Below are positions 55,766 to 64,000 of a stretch of DNA of 64,000 nucleotides, in pieces (position 1 is the first letter of the stretch; the number at the start of each line of letters is the position of its first letter). Source of the stretch: Gemmatimonadota bacterium (GTDB taxonomy: Bacteria; Gemmatimonadota; Gemmatimonadetes; Longimicrobiales; Gaopeijiaceae); assembly GCA_022822445.1 (NCBI GenBank), contig JAJEBR010000113.1:36306-100305 (forward strand). The letters run 5' to 3'. Under the pieces are notes generated by a model, which searched no databases, had not been told where the DNA came from, and was given only the letters and a program-made list of their open reading frames with translations. A program made the translations under genes and the position numbers.

Positions 55766-56722
55766 ATGGACCCCTTCGACATGCGAAGACACCTGTGCGC
55801 CACCGCGATCATCGCGATCATCGCGGCCCCCCCACCCCCCCTCCCCGCCCAGGACCCCCCCGCCACCCCCGACCCCGTGCCGCGCGTCGTCATCCTGGGC
55901 ACCGGAACGCCCAACGCCGACCCGGCCCGCTCCGGCCCGGCCCTGGCGGTCGTCGCGGGTGGGCGGGCCTACCTCGTGGACGCGGGGCCCGGCGTCGTTC
56001 GCCGCGCCGCCGCCGCGGCCGCCGAGCACGGAATCACCGCGCTGGAAGCCCCCGGCCTGGACCGCCTTTTCATCACCCACCTCCACTCCGACCACACCGT
56101 CGGCCTCCCCGACGCGATCCTGTCGCCCTGGGTCCTGGACCGCCCGGATCCCATCCGCATCTTCGGCCCCCCCGGCACCGCCGACATGGCCGCGCACATC
56201 GAGGCCGCCTGGCGGCAGGACATCCACATGCGCCTCTTCGGCCTCGAGCCCAGGGACGCCAACCGCGACGCCTACCGCGCGGTCGTCACCGAGACGACGG
56301 GCGGCCCCGTGTACGAGGACGAGAACGTGCGCGTCACCGCCATCCCCGTCCTGCACGGCTCCTGGCCCCACGCGCTCGGCTACCGCTTCGACGCCGGCGG
56401 CAGGTCGATCGTCATTTCGGGCGACGCGCGGCCGAGCGATTCGCTCGTCGACGCGTGCAACGGCTGCGACATCCTCGTCCACGAGGTCTACTCGGCAGAG
56501 GCCTTCCGCAACCGGCCATCGGTGTGGCAGCGCTACCACGCGGACTCGCACACCTCTACCGTCGAGCTCGCCGAGATCGCCAACCGGGCCCGGCCGGGGC
56601 TGCTGGTCCTCTACCACCAGCTCTACTGGGGCGCCACCGACGAGGACCTGCTCCGCGAGATCCGCGAGGCCGGCTACAGCGGACGGGTGGCCTCGGCGGC
56701 GGATCTGGATGTCTACCGCTGA
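55766..56722 (+). CDS. Secreted metallo-beta-lactamase-fold hydrolase
   Basis: 318 residues. A signal peptide (about 10-30, Pro-rich end PLPAQD) precedes the MBL domain: VVILGTGTPNADPARSG, the zinc motif ITHLHSDHTVGLPD, then VLHGSWPHALGYR, VISGDARPSD and YHADSHTS. RNase Z/arylsulfatase-like branch. Substrate unknown; export makes tRNA processing unlikely. The CDS follows regulatory-like element copy C. Confidence 0.86.
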   Translation: MDPFDMRRHLCATAIIAIIAAPPPPLPAQDPPATPDPVPRVVILGTGTPNADPARSGPALAVVAGGRAYLVDAGPGVVRRAAAAAAEHGITALEAPGLDRLFITHLHSDHTVGLPDAILSPWVLDRPDPIRIFGPPGTADMAAHIEAAWRQDIHMRLFGLEPRDANRDAYRAVVTETTGGPVYEDENVRVTAIPVLHGSWPHALGYRFDAGGRSIVISGDARPSDSLVDACNGCDILVHEVYSAEAFRNRPSVWQRYHADSHTSTVELAEIANRARPGLLVLYHQLYWGATDEDLLREIREAGYSGRVASAADLDVYR

Positions 56723-56873
56723 CCCCGCCAGTCGCCGCTCCCACCCTCCCGGAGTTGCCTCCGAGCGGCCCCGCCGCTAGAATCCGCGCGCTGAATCTGC
56801 GATATTTGGTGACAGTCATTTCGTGGAATTACCGGACGGGCGAGGACTCGGGAGGGCCCTCAGAGCGAGGACA

Positions 56874-57902
56874 ATGACGCGGTTCACGACACGGCGTTCT
56901 TCATATCTCACCTGGGCGGCGGCCTGCGCCGCCTTCACAATCGCCGCAGGGGCGTGCGAACTCCGGCCCGCGCCGGGATTCGCCAGGGGCGAGATGATCT
57001 TCGACACCTGTTCCCCTTGCCACGGCAAGGACGGTGCCGGTGACGAGTCGCTCGGCGCGCCCGCCATCGCCGGTGCGGCCGAATCCTACCTCACGGCGCA
57101 GCTGGAACGCTTCCAGGTCGGCGTGCGCGGATACCACTACCAGGACGCGGAGGGGCTGCGCATGCGGCCCATGTCCCGGGCCCTGATCCCGGCCGAGGGG
57201 GACAACGAGTCCATCGTCGAGTTCCTGATGAGCCTGCCGATCGTCGACCCGCCCGCGACCCTGGAGGGGGGCGATGTGGAGGTCGGCGAGGCCGACTACA
57301 CGCTGCTTTGCTCCAACTGCCACGGGATCGACGGGCGGGGGCTCGACGCCGTGCCGGACGCCCCCACGCTGCTGCACCTCAACGACTGGTACATCGCCTC
57401 GTCGCTGCGGAAGTACCGCGACGGGGTGCGGGGCGCCGCGCCCGGTGATGCCTCGGGCGCAACCATGCGTGCCCCGGTCACCGGATGGACCGACGAGCGG
57501 ATCAACGACGTCACAGCCTACATCATGACCATGCAGCGCCTGCCCCGCCGGATTCCGGGCCCGCCGCCCGAGCCGCTTCCGCCCGTCGACGTGGATCCAT
57601 CCATCCTGCCCGAGGGCGTCACGGTGGCGATGGTCCAGGAGGGACAGGACCTCTTCCATGGCGCCGGCATCTGCGTCAGCTGCCACCTGCGTGAAGGCGC
57701 CGGCGGAGCTCTGGCACCCGACCTCACCGACGATGTCTGGCTCCACATCGACGGCGAGTACGAGCAGATCGTGGAGCTGATCATCGACGGCGTGGACACG
57801 CCGATCGAGGCCCCGGGGCCCATGCTGCCCCGCGCCGGCACGGATATCACCGACGAGCAGGTGCGCGCGGTCGCCGCCTACGTCTACACCCTCAGCCGCT
57901 GA
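56874..57902 (+). CDS. Tri-heme cytochrome c lipoprotein of the oxidase operon
   Basis: 342 residues. Signal with lipobox AAGAC, then three heme c sites: CSPCH, CSNCH and CVSCH, each in its own cytochrome c domain (about 40-135, 140-240, 255-342). It precedes the oxidase subunits by 6 bases, so it probably delivers electrons to CuA of subunit II. GAGG lies just before the chosen ATG; a start 17 codons earlier is possible. Tri-heme donors in this position are less common than a fused subunit II cytochrome. Confidence 0.87.
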   Translation: MTRFTTRRSSYLTWAAACAAFTIAAGACELRPAPGFARGEMIFDTCSPCHGKDGAGDESLGAPAIAGAAESYLTAQLERFQVGVRGYHYQDAEGLRMRPMSRALIPAEGDNESIVEFLMSLPIVDPPATLEGGDVEVGEADYTLLCSNCHGIDGRGLDAVPDAPTLLHLNDWYIASSLRKYRDGVRGAAPGDASGATMRAPVTGWTDERINDVTAYIMTMQRLPRRIPGPPPEPLPPVDVDPSILPEGVTVAMVQEGQDLFHGAGICVSCHLREGAGGALAPDLTDDVWLHIDGEYEQIVELIIDGVDTPIEAPGPMLPRAGTDITDEQVRAVAAYVYTLSR

Positions 57903-57908
57903 ACCCCG

Positions 57909-58094
57909 ATGGCAGAGAACCCGACCCCGGACGCGCCGACCCACGCGGAGCTCGCCGCGGCTATCCCCCCGGCGCCCCCCGACGAGTCCAATGACGCGAT
58001 CATCTTCGCGAAGAAGACGATGAAGAACACGCTGATCATCGCCGTCCTCTTCATCGGCATCGCGTTCGTCTGGACCATGTGGCTGAAGCTATGA
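57909..58094 (+). CDS. Small single-helix membrane protein of oxidase operon
   Basis: 61 residues: a Pro/Ala-rich cytoplasmic head, KKTMKN, then one helix (TLIIAVLFIGIAFVWTMWL). It overlaps the subunit II gene as ATGA. Probably an accessory or stabilising subunit of the oxidase, based only on position and topology. Confidence 0.7.
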   Translation: MAENPTPDAPTHAELAAAIPPAPPDESNDAIIFAKKTMKNTLIIAVLFIGIAFVWTMWLKL

Positions 58095-58900
58095 ACGCCT
58101 TTTTCGAGTTCTTCCGCGTCGACTACTTCGACCCGCTCATCGAGGTGGCGTCGTCGTATGCAGCGGACATCGACGGGCTCATCTGGCTCGTGCTGCTGCT
58201 GGTGGGGTTCTGGTTCCTCCTCGCCCAGGGCGTCTTCTTCTGGTTCATTCTGAAGTACAGGGCGGAACCGGGACGGCGGGCCGACTACATCGACGGGAAG
58301 AACAAGCGCCACAAGCGGTGGATCACGGTGCCGCACCTTCTGGTGCTGGTCTGCGACGTGCTGATCATCGTGGTTTCGTTCAACGTCTGGTACAAGATCA
58401 AGATGGACCTGCCGGACAACCCGGACGGGGTGATCCGCGTCATCGGCCAGCAGTGGGCGTGGACCTTCCAGCACCCCGGCGCCGACCGCGAGCTCGACAC
58501 CCCCGACGACATCTTCACGGTCGACGAGCTGCACGTCGAGAACAACCGGGTCTACCACTTCGAACTCCAGTCGACCGACGTGCTGCACAGCTTTTCGGTG
58601 CCGGTGTGGCGCATCAAGCAGGACGCCATCCCGGGACGCACCATCACCGGGTGGTTCCAGCCGACCAGGACGGGCGAGTTCGACGTCCAGTGCGCCGAGA
58701 TCTGCGGCTTCGGGCACGGTGTGATGGCCGCGCGGGTAATGATCGAGGACGAGGCCACGCACGCAGCCTGGGTGGCGGCGAACACGCCGGCAACGGCGGC
58801 GGCGGCGGCACCGGTCCCCGCAGCGATGCCGGCAACGCAGGTCGCGGCATCTCCGGCGGCCGGGCCCGCGTCAGCCCCGAACGGCCACGGCGGGCACTAG
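58091..58900 (+). CDS. coxB: Cytochrome c oxidase subunit II
   Basis: 269 residues: two N-terminal membrane helices, then the CuA cupredoxin domain with His in DVLHSFSVPVWRIK and the cluster CAEICGFGHGVM. The aromatic QQWAWTFQHPG electron-entry region is present. No cytochrome c domain is fused; the Ala/Pro/His-rich tail replaces it. Accepts electrons from cytochrome c and passes them to subunit I. ATG start overlaps the preceding stop. Confidence 0.93.
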   Translation: MNAFFEFFRVDYFDPLIEVASSYAADIDGLIWLVLLLVGFWFLLAQGVFFWFILKYRAEPGRRADYIDGKNKRHKRWITVPHLLVLVCDVLIIVVSFNVWYKIKMDLPDNPDGVIRVIGQQWAWTFQHPGADRELDTPDDIFTVDELHVENNRVYHFELQSTDVLHSFSVPVWRIKQDAIPGRTITGWFQPTRTGEFDVQCAEICGFGHGVMAARVMIEDEATHAAWVAANTPATAAAAAPVPAAMPATQVAASPAAGPASAPNGHGGH

Positions 58901-58927
58901 CGATGAGGATACGGAGGACCGAGAGCG

Positions 58928-60682
58928 ATGGTTGAACCCGCGGTCGATCTGGCACACGGAGAAGCCCACGACGACCATGCCCACCATGGTCCCCAGGGCT
59001 GGCTGAAGTACCTGTGGTCGACGGATCACAAGGTCATCGCCATGCAGTACATGTTCACCGGCATGTTCATGGCGCTGGTCGGCGGCTTCATGGCGTACGT
59101 CTTCCGTATGCAGCTCGCCTTCCCCGGGATCAACGTGCCGGGCTTCGGCGGGGTCTCGCCCGGCGAGTACAACGCGCTGGTGACCAACCACGGCACCATC
59201 ATGATCTTCTGGGTGGCGATGCCGGTGCTGCTCGCCGCCTTCGGGAACTACCTGATCCCGCTCATGATCGGGGCGGACGACATGGTCTTCCCCAAGATCA
59301 ACCGCCTCTCCTTCCAGGTCTTCTTCGTCAGCACGATCGTCATTCTGGCGTCGCTCTTCGTAGAGGGCGGCGGTTTCGCCGGGGCGTGGACGGCCTACCC
59401 GCCCCTGTCGGCCGACTCGACCTACAACCTTACGCCACTGGGGAGTACCCTGTGGGTCATTGGGGTAGGGCTGGAATTCGTGGCATTCCTGTTGGGCGGG
59501 ATCAATTTCATCACCACGCTGATGAACTCCCGGGCACCCGGAATGCGTGCGTTCGACGTGCCGATCGTGGTGTGGATGATCGTGGTCGCGAGCATCCTCT
59601 TCATGCTGTCGGTGGGTCCGCTGCTGGCGGGCGCGATCATGCTGATCTTCGACCAGACGATCGGCACCGGCTTCTTCAACCCGGCGACCGGAGGCGACCC
59701 CATCCTCTGGCAGCACCTCTTCTGGTTCTTCGGGCACCCCGAGGTATACGTGGTGCTGCTCCCGGCGATGGGCGTGGTGGTCGAAATCATCACCACCTTC
59801 GCGCGCAAGAAGCTCTTTGCCTACCGCACCGTCATCTTCACGATCGTGGCGACCGGCGTGCTGAGCTTCTTCGTCTGGGCGCACCACCAGTTCATCGCGG
59901 GGATCGACCCGCGCATGGCGAACATCTTCACGATCACGACCCTGCTCATCTCGGTCCCCATCGCGGAGCTGTGCTTCATCTACATTGCCACGCTGTACGG
60001 GGGCTCGATCAGGCTGACCACGCCCATGCTGTGGGCGCTCGCCTTCGTGGCCGAGTTCCTGATCGGCGGCGTCACCGGGATCTTCCTGGGGGCGGCCGGC
60101 GCGGACGTCTACTTCCACGACACCTATTTCGTGCTGGCCCACTTCCACTACACGTTCTTCCCCATCGCCATCATCGGGACCTTTGCGGCCTTCACCTACT
60201 GGTTCCCCAAGATGTTCGGAAAGATGATGGACGAACGCCTGGGCAAGATCCACTTCTGGGGCACGATCATCCCCTTCAACCTCATCTTCATCCCGCTCTT
60301 CGTGCTCGGGATGGGGGGCCAGCACCGGCGGATCTACAACTACGACCAGTTCCCCGACATCGCCGGCGGCATCTTCCAGGACATGCGGGAGCTGGCCACA
60401 TATTCGCTGCTGGTGATGCTCGCCTTCCAGTTCGTCTTCTTCTACAACTGCTTCAAGACGGCGCGCTCGGGACCAAAGGCTCCGAAGAACCCCTGGAAGG
60501 CCAACTCGCTGGAGTGGACCACCGAATCCCCGCCGCCCCACGGCAACTGGCACCCGCTCAGGATGCCGGTCGTCTACCGGGGGCCCTACGAGTACAGCGT
60601 GCCGGACCGTGAGGACGACTACTGGCCGCAGAATGACCCCGACGGCGCGCCCCTGCAGGTCGTCGACGACGACGACAGCTGA
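58928..60682 (+). CDS. ctaD: Cytochrome c oxidase subunit I
   Basis: 584 residues, 12 or more helices. Heme a ligand in TNHGTIMIFWVAMP; WFFGHPEVYVVLLP holds the CuB His and the Tyr of the His-Tyr cross-link, and the A1-type G-H-P-E-V glutamate; WAHHQF gives the two other CuB ligands; LAHFHYTFF gives the heme a/a3 ligands. A His-rich N-terminus (HGEAHDDHAHH) is notable. It reduces O2 to water and pumps protons. Confidence 0.96.
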   Translation: MVEPAVDLAHGEAHDDHAHHGPQGWLKYLWSTDHKVIAMQYMFTGMFMALVGGFMAYVFRMQLAFPGINVPGFGGVSPGEYNALVTNHGTIMIFWVAMPVLLAAFGNYLIPLMIGADDMVFPKINRLSFQVFFVSTIVILASLFVEGGGFAGAWTAYPPLSADSTYNLTPLGSTLWVIGVGLEFVAFLLGGINFITTLMNSRAPGMRAFDVPIVVWMIVVASILFMLSVGPLLAGAIMLIFDQTIGTGFFNPATGGDPILWQHLFWFFGHPEVYVVLLPAMGVVVEIITTFARKKLFAYRTVIFTIVATGVLSFFVWAHHQFIAGIDPRMANIFTITTLLISVPIAELCFIYIATLYGGSIRLTTPMLWALAFVAEFLIGGVTGIFLGAAGADVYFHDTYFVLAHFHYTFFPIAIIGTFAAFTYWFPKMFGKMMDERLGKIHFWGTIIPFNLIFIPLFVLGMGGQHRRIYNYDQFPDIAGGIFQDMRELATYSLLVMLAFQFVFFYNCFKTARSGPKAPKNPWKANSLEWTTESPPPHGNWHPLRMPVVYRGPYEYSVPDREDDYWPQNDPDGAPLQVVDDDDS

Positions 60683-60732
60683 ATGAGACTCCCGATGCCT
60701 CTTCATCACACCAGCCGCCCGAGGCCCAACCG

Positions 60733-61302
60733 ATGAGGCCGATCGCAACCACGCGCGCCGCGACCGGCACCGAAACCGGCAAGCTCGCCGTCTGGTGGGT
60801 GCTCGCCTCCGAGGTCGTCATCTTCGGGGGGCTGCTGGCCTCCTACGTGATGTTCCGCCTGGGGCATCCCGAGTGGGCGGACGCCGCGGCGGTCACCAAC
60901 ACCACGATCGGCGCCTTCAACACCTTTGTGCTGCTCTCCTCCAGCCTCACGGCGGTGCTCGCGCACCAGGCCGCCGAGCGGGGCGACGGCAGGAAGGCCG
61001 CCATGTACCTCTACTGCACGATCGGGGGCGCGGCCATCTTCCTCGGGGTCAAGACGTACGAGTGGTGGTACGAGATCAGCCACGGCTACACGATCACGTC
61101 GAACGGCTTCTGGGCGTTCTACTACACCGCCGCCGGCCTGCACGCCTTCCACGTGATCGCGGGCGCGGTGATCATGGCCTTCGTGGCACGGGACGCGGCG
61201 AAGGGTCTCGAACTCCACCGCGTCGAGCTCATCGGGATCTACTGGCACTTCGTCGACATCGTGTGGATCTTCCTCTTCCCCCTGCTCTACATCGCGAAAT
61301 AG
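60733..61302 (+). CDS. ctaE: Cytochrome c oxidase subunit III
   Basis: 189 residues, five predicted helices (GKLAVWWVLASEVVIFGGLL, AAGLHAFHVIAGAVIMAF, GIYWHFVDIVWIFLFPLLY). Short five-helix form of the family. Part of the II-I-III-IV operon, 50 bases after subunit I and 3 before subunit IV. Confidence 0.93.
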   Translation: MRPIATTRAATGTETGKLAVWWVLASEVVIFGGLLASYVMFRLGHPEWADAAAVTNTTIGAFNTFVLLSSSLTAVLAHQAAERGDGRKAAMYLYCTIGGAAIFLGVKTYEWWYEISHGYTITSNGFWAFYYTAAGLHAFHVIAGAVIMAFVARDAAKGLELHRVELIGIYWHFVDIVWIFLFPLLYIAK

Positions 61303-61305
61303 CTC

Positions 61306-62049
61306 ATGGCCGGTCACTCGGAAGACAAGGGACTCTTCGGCAATCACTACGTGCGGGTCTACGCGGTGCTGCTGGTTCTGCTGGCGGTGAGCATCGTCGG
61401 GCCGCTTGTGGGCGAACGGCTGAACCGCCCGGTCGACCTCTTCGGCATGCAGTTCAGCCTCGGCATCGTGATCACGCTGGTGACGGCCTTCGGGATCGCG
61501 GTCGTCAAGGCGTGGCTCGTCATCAAGAACTTCATGCACCTGACGATCGAGCGGGTGGTGCCGAAGCTTTTCCTGGCGGCGTCGGTGCTGCTGCTCGCGC
61601 TCTTCTGGGGCGGCGTGGCGCCGGACGTGCAGATGCATGAGGGCCGGCTGTGGGAGAATGACGCGGCCAAGGCGGCGGTGGACCGGGGGATCCCGACGGA
61701 GGATCACGGGGATGAAGAGTACGCCGACGCCGGTGACCACGCGGAGGAGGACGACCACGCGGAGGATGTGGCGCACGCGAGTCTCGTCCCGACGGCCAAG
61801 TCCAACGACAATCTGCTGGCGGGCGGCTACAACTTCACGCACGGCGCCTTCTGGACGGTGGTCGTGCTGGTGGCGATCGGGACCAACGCGGTCGCGATCA
61901 TGCTTTCGATCGGCCTGGTGCTGCTGATCCTGGAGATGCTGAGCAGGATCCCGATGCTGCAGCGCGTGGTCGCGCCGATGCTGGGGCTGGCCGACCGGCT
62001 GCCGGGGGTGGGCCGGATCCGGAGGTTCCTGGCGGCCGAGGACGCGTAG
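61306..62049 (+). CDS. Cytochrome c oxidase subunit IV-like, extended
   Basis: 247 residues. The first 110 residues are a COX4-type three-helix unit (VTAFGIAVVKAWLVIKNFMH; FLAASVLLLALFWG). A His/Glu/Asp-rich extension follows (about 125-165; DHAEEDDHAEDVAH), then a further membrane helix (about 180-210) and a basic tail. Subunit IV proteins are usually about 100 residues, so the C-terminal extension is unusual. Last gene of the operon. Confidence 0.8.
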   Translation: MAGHSEDKGLFGNHYVRVYAVLLVLLAVSIVGPLVGERLNRPVDLFGMQFSLGIVITLVTAFGIAVVKAWLVIKNFMHLTIERVVPKLFLAASVLLLALFWGGVAPDVQMHEGRLWENDAAKAAVDRGIPTEDHGDEEYADAGDHAEEDDHAEDVAHASLVPTAKSNDNLLAGGYNFTHGAFWTVVVLVAIGTNAVAIMLSIGLVLLILEMLSRIPMLQRVVAPMLGLADRLPGVGRIRRFLAAEDA

Positions 62050-62439
62050 CAGTCCGTGGATAATCCCCGCGTAGCACCGAGGGCGGCGAGGCGCCGGGCT
62101 GGCAAGGCGCAACGAAGGGCGAATAGCAGCGCTATTCTGCTTAGATTCCATAAGTTGCATATTTTGCAACGGATTAGCACATATGATGTGTATTTCCTCC
62201 CATTATTACATCCCCATTCCAAAACGGGATGCCGTGCTACGTTGGCGGACGTTGGCGGACGTAACTGTTCGGTCAGGCCGTGGATGGCCTAGACCCGGAC
62301 GAGGTTGGAGGTGCCTGCAATCACACGCGATCTGCCGGTTCTGCTAGCCGCTCCTCCCCTGGCAGCGGATGGACGCCACAGCCTGCCCGAATGCTCACTG
62401 GCGGACACTGTTCGACCGCCCGATTGCCATCTTCGAGCA
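62050..62439. other. 390-base convergent intergenic region with AT-rich palindromes
   Basis: Begins with a dispersed repeat (copy 2; 62083-62110) leading into GAATAGC-AGC-GCTATTC (62121-62137). An AT-rich stretch has the inverted repeats GTTGCA-TATTT-TGCAAC (62154-62170) and CACAT-ATG-ATGTG (62178-62190), and a tandem repeat GTTGGCGGAC twice (62241-62260). No credible protein gene. The hairpins may terminate the oxidase operon; a small RNA is possible. Confidence 0.45.
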
Positions 62440-63768
62440 TTACGCACCCTCCCGCTGGAGCCGAAGATCCTGCGTGTGGTGCGCGCGTAGTGCTCGCTCG
62501 CCGTCCGGGTCTCGCTCGCCGTCCGGGTCTCGATAGACGACGATGGACTGTTCGTACGCGGCATCGTTCGCCGAATCGGACGCGCTGGTCCAACTCTCAA
62601 TGCGCTCTCGGACTGGCCGGAAGTCCTCGCGGATCTTCTCCACCGTCCGTATTCTGTCGCCCGGTCCCCCTCCGAACCACCGCCGCAATAGCCATTGCAA
62701 TAGCCATTGATCGGCCTTTTCTCGCCGCAGCTCGCGGTGGAAGCCTTGGATGGGATCCTCTTCGAGCAGCACCGTGAGCCCGCGGTTGGTCTGCTCGAAC
62801 TTCGCCAGCAACGCCGCTTGCCGCTGCCCCGAGTACTCTGGATCATCTTGGAGCGTCAGGAACAGTCGGAGTACGTCGGCGCGGATGTCCATGAGGCTGG
62901 ACAGGAAGAACAGATTGATGTCCGACCCCGCCTCCTCGGCTTTTTTCACCGAGTCGATCTTCTGGCGGGCTAGGTACCCGAACTGGTGATGGAGCTGGCT
63001 CACGTCACGTCTGGCCTGCACCAGCTCCGCCTTCATGCCATCCGTGAACCGCTGGCTGTGCTCGAACTGCGACCAGACTTCGTCAAGCTGCTTCGTTGCG
63101 GTTTGGAACTTGGCGTACGTCTCGGTGTCCATGAGCTGCCGTACACGGATCAAGACTTCGTAAAGTGTGCCGAGAGCCCTCTGAATCCGGTCGAGGCGTG
63201 CGCCGGTGATGAGTGACGAGACGGTCATGAAGAGCATCACAGGGGCCACGACCGGCAGAATAGCGCCGCGGGCAGCGACGAACGGAGCGTGCCCGATAAT
63301 GCGGCCTCCGCGCATGACAGCCGTCGAGACGCCCTCGCCAATGACCATAAGCGTCTTGGGATTCGCAGTCGCGAGAAAGACGTTCCCCGCGGCCAGGGAT
63401 GAGGCGGCCGTGCTGCCGGCGGCGAAGAGCGGTTGCAGCCAAACGCTGTCGATCACGCCGCCGGACTCGAAAGGGCGACCGTCGTCCCACGAGGTGCGAA
63501 GGGCGTCGCTGATGTCTCGGCCCAGATCGACAACGGCAACCGAAGGGTGTCCGTCGGACCTAAGCACCTGCCCGACCGGCTGGCGGGGCGGCGCTTGTGG
63601 CACAGCGACAATCTCGGTCTCTGCCTCCTTCGAACCCCGCAGGGGCTCCTCCCCCGAACCGATGGCCTCCAAGGTCTCCTCTTCTGGAGAAAACCGCCGC
63701 AGCAACGCGCCGAGCCAACGAATCAGCCCGGCCACAAGGGATCGGACCCTGTTCCTCCTGTCACTCAT
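62440..63768 (-). CDS. Unrecognised membrane and coiled-coil protein
   Basis: 442 residues with an Arg-rich N-terminus, a soluble segment to about 115, two hydrophobic stretches (about 110-140 and 160-190; LPVVAPVMLFMTVSSLITG), a long helical coiled-coil-like region (about 190-300; LDEVWSQFEHSQRF, ELVQARRDVSQLHHQFG) and a charged C-terminus containing RDPDGE twice from an 18-bp tandem repeat (62497-62532). No family recognised. Less biased base usage than the oxidase genes, and a probable IS end lies 100 bases upstream, so it may be accessory. Confidence 0.6.
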   Translation of the reverse strand: MSDRRNRVRSLVAGLIRWLGALLRRFSPEEETLEAIGSGEEPLRGSKEAETEIVAVPQAPPRQPVGQVLRSDGHPSVAVVDLGRDISDALRTSWDDGRPFESGGVIDSVWLQPLFAAGSTAASSLAAGNVFLATANPKTLMVIGEGVSTAVMRGGRIIGHAPFVAARGAILPVVAPVMLFMTVSSLITGARLDRIQRALGTLYEVLIRVRQLMDTETYAKFQTATKQLDEVWSQFEHSQRFTDGMKAELVQARRDVSQLHHQFGYLARQKIDSVKKAEEAGSDINLFFLSSLMDIRADVLRLFLTLQDDPEYSGQRQAALLAKFEQTNRGLTVLLEEDPIQGFHRELRREKADQWLLQWLLRRWFGGGPGDRIRTVEKIREDFRPVRERIESWTSASDSANDAAYEQSIVVYRDPDGERDPDGERALRAHHTQDLRLQREGA

Positions 63769-63868
63769 CGACGACGCCGTTTCTCTCTCGCCTTTGTGGC
63801 TCGGCCTTATGGGAGCCGGTGAACCCCTGCAATCTACTCCAGACAGGGCACTCGTACTACCCGAGCGT

Positions 63869-64000
63869 TGTCCAATGAGAAATGATCATGAGCGGGAAGC
63901 CGGTTTCCAGCGGGAAATGAGCATGAGCGGGGGTGCGAGCAGATCATGGGAGCATGATCGTGACACTCTGCACCGAACGGATCCGCACTCTCGACGACAT
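63869..64000 (+). mobile_element. Probable insertion-sequence left end
   Basis: TGTCC-AATGAG at 63869 begins a segment with two 18-bp repeats (GAAATGATCATGAGCGGG at 63879-63896, GAAATGAGCATGAGCGGG at 63914-63931), 35 bp apart. Multiple terminal repeats of this kind mark IS21/IS481-like elements as transposase-binding sites. A short open frame begins right after. The element continues beyond the window, so the family and right end cannot be seen. Confidence 0.5.
63954..64000 (+). CDS. Putative transposase, N-terminal fragment
   Basis: Only 15 codons (MIVTLCTERIRTLDD) are in the window. The ATG follows GGGAG closely. The sequence recalls the N-termini of integrase-type transposases beginning with a T-E-R-I-R-T-L motif, from memory only. 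Its position just inside the terminal repeats supports this. Confidence 0.4.
   Translation, partial: MIVTLCTERIRTLDD

Noticed and set aside
62056..62292. Small protein gene in the region after the oxidase operon
   Set aside because: No ribosome-binding site, and the sequence is built from repeats and palindromes.
62497..62532. CRISPR-like repeat
   Set aside because: Only two adjacent 18-bp copies without spacers; a coding tandem duplication.

Overview
The window is uniformly high in G+C, apart from a few short AT-rich intergenic spots, and it is densely packed with bacterial genes on both strands. The gene content points to a member of the Gemmatimonadota or a close relative. Indicators are 6-bladed beta-propeller proteins with a GPGEF signature, an ECF sigma / anti-sigma / HEAT-repeat cluster, many secreted lipoprotein hydrolases, a caa3-type oxidase cluster, and GldA/GldF/GldG-like exporter genes with a DUF4340 protein. 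This placement is inferred from gene families; no rRNA or tRNA gene was recognised, and no CRISPR array.

Layout. 1-6 kb: the 3' part of an NDP-forming acyl-CoA ligase, a beta-propeller lipoprotein, a zinc alcohol dehydrogenase and a divergent thiolase. 6-12 kb: a minus-strand operon for a molybdenum hydroxylase. Its FAD subunit carries the extra four-cysteine insertion of 4-hydroxybenzoyl-CoA reductase, and a DUF1460 peptidase-like gene separates the large and FAD subunits. 12-17.4 kb: redox and stress genes (bacilliredoxin, DoxX, DUF1707/LiaF-like protein, K+ channel, MsrA, a PLP ammonia-lyase) and an OsmC-family gene with an in-frame TGA at its catalytic cysteine followed by a bacterial SECIS-like hairpin. 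17.4-22.4 kb: a four-gene minus-strand cluster (beta-propeller, ECF sigma factor, putative anti-sigma factor, HEAT protein). 22.6-27.3 kb: a sodium/solute symporter whose last 140 bp are repeated 3 kb downstream. The two copies enclose a cargo segment with an orphan HicB, a tiny lipoprotein, a dual-OB protein and two DUF488 proteins. A DUF2442-HTH regulator follows.

28-45 kb: a large secreted GH2 beta-galactosidase, an NTF2-like lipoprotein, a coupled trio (UDGb glycosylase, unknown protein, PaaI thioesterase), a DUF2461 gene broken by one amber codon, the Gld-like ABC exporter operon, a parvulin-type lipoprotein, a DUF4399 lipoprotein, a 5'-3' exonuclease, a Spy-like protein and a secreted alpha/beta hydrolase. 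45-56.7 kb: dnaE, a DUF4837 lipoprotein, a mono-heme lipoprotein, a Tat-exported FAD oxidoreductase, an S9 peptidase and a secreted metallo-beta-lactamase-fold hydrolase. 56.9-62 kb: a complete oxidase operon (tri-heme cytochrome c, small membrane protein, subunits II, I, III, IV). The window ends with an unrecognised membrane/coiled-coil protein and what looks like the left end of an insertion sequence.

The strongest unusual signals are the candidate OsmC selenoprotein, a shared ~24-bp operator- or promoter-like element found at four sites (three of them upstream of exported hydrolases), and the repeat-bounded DUF488/dual-OB cassette.
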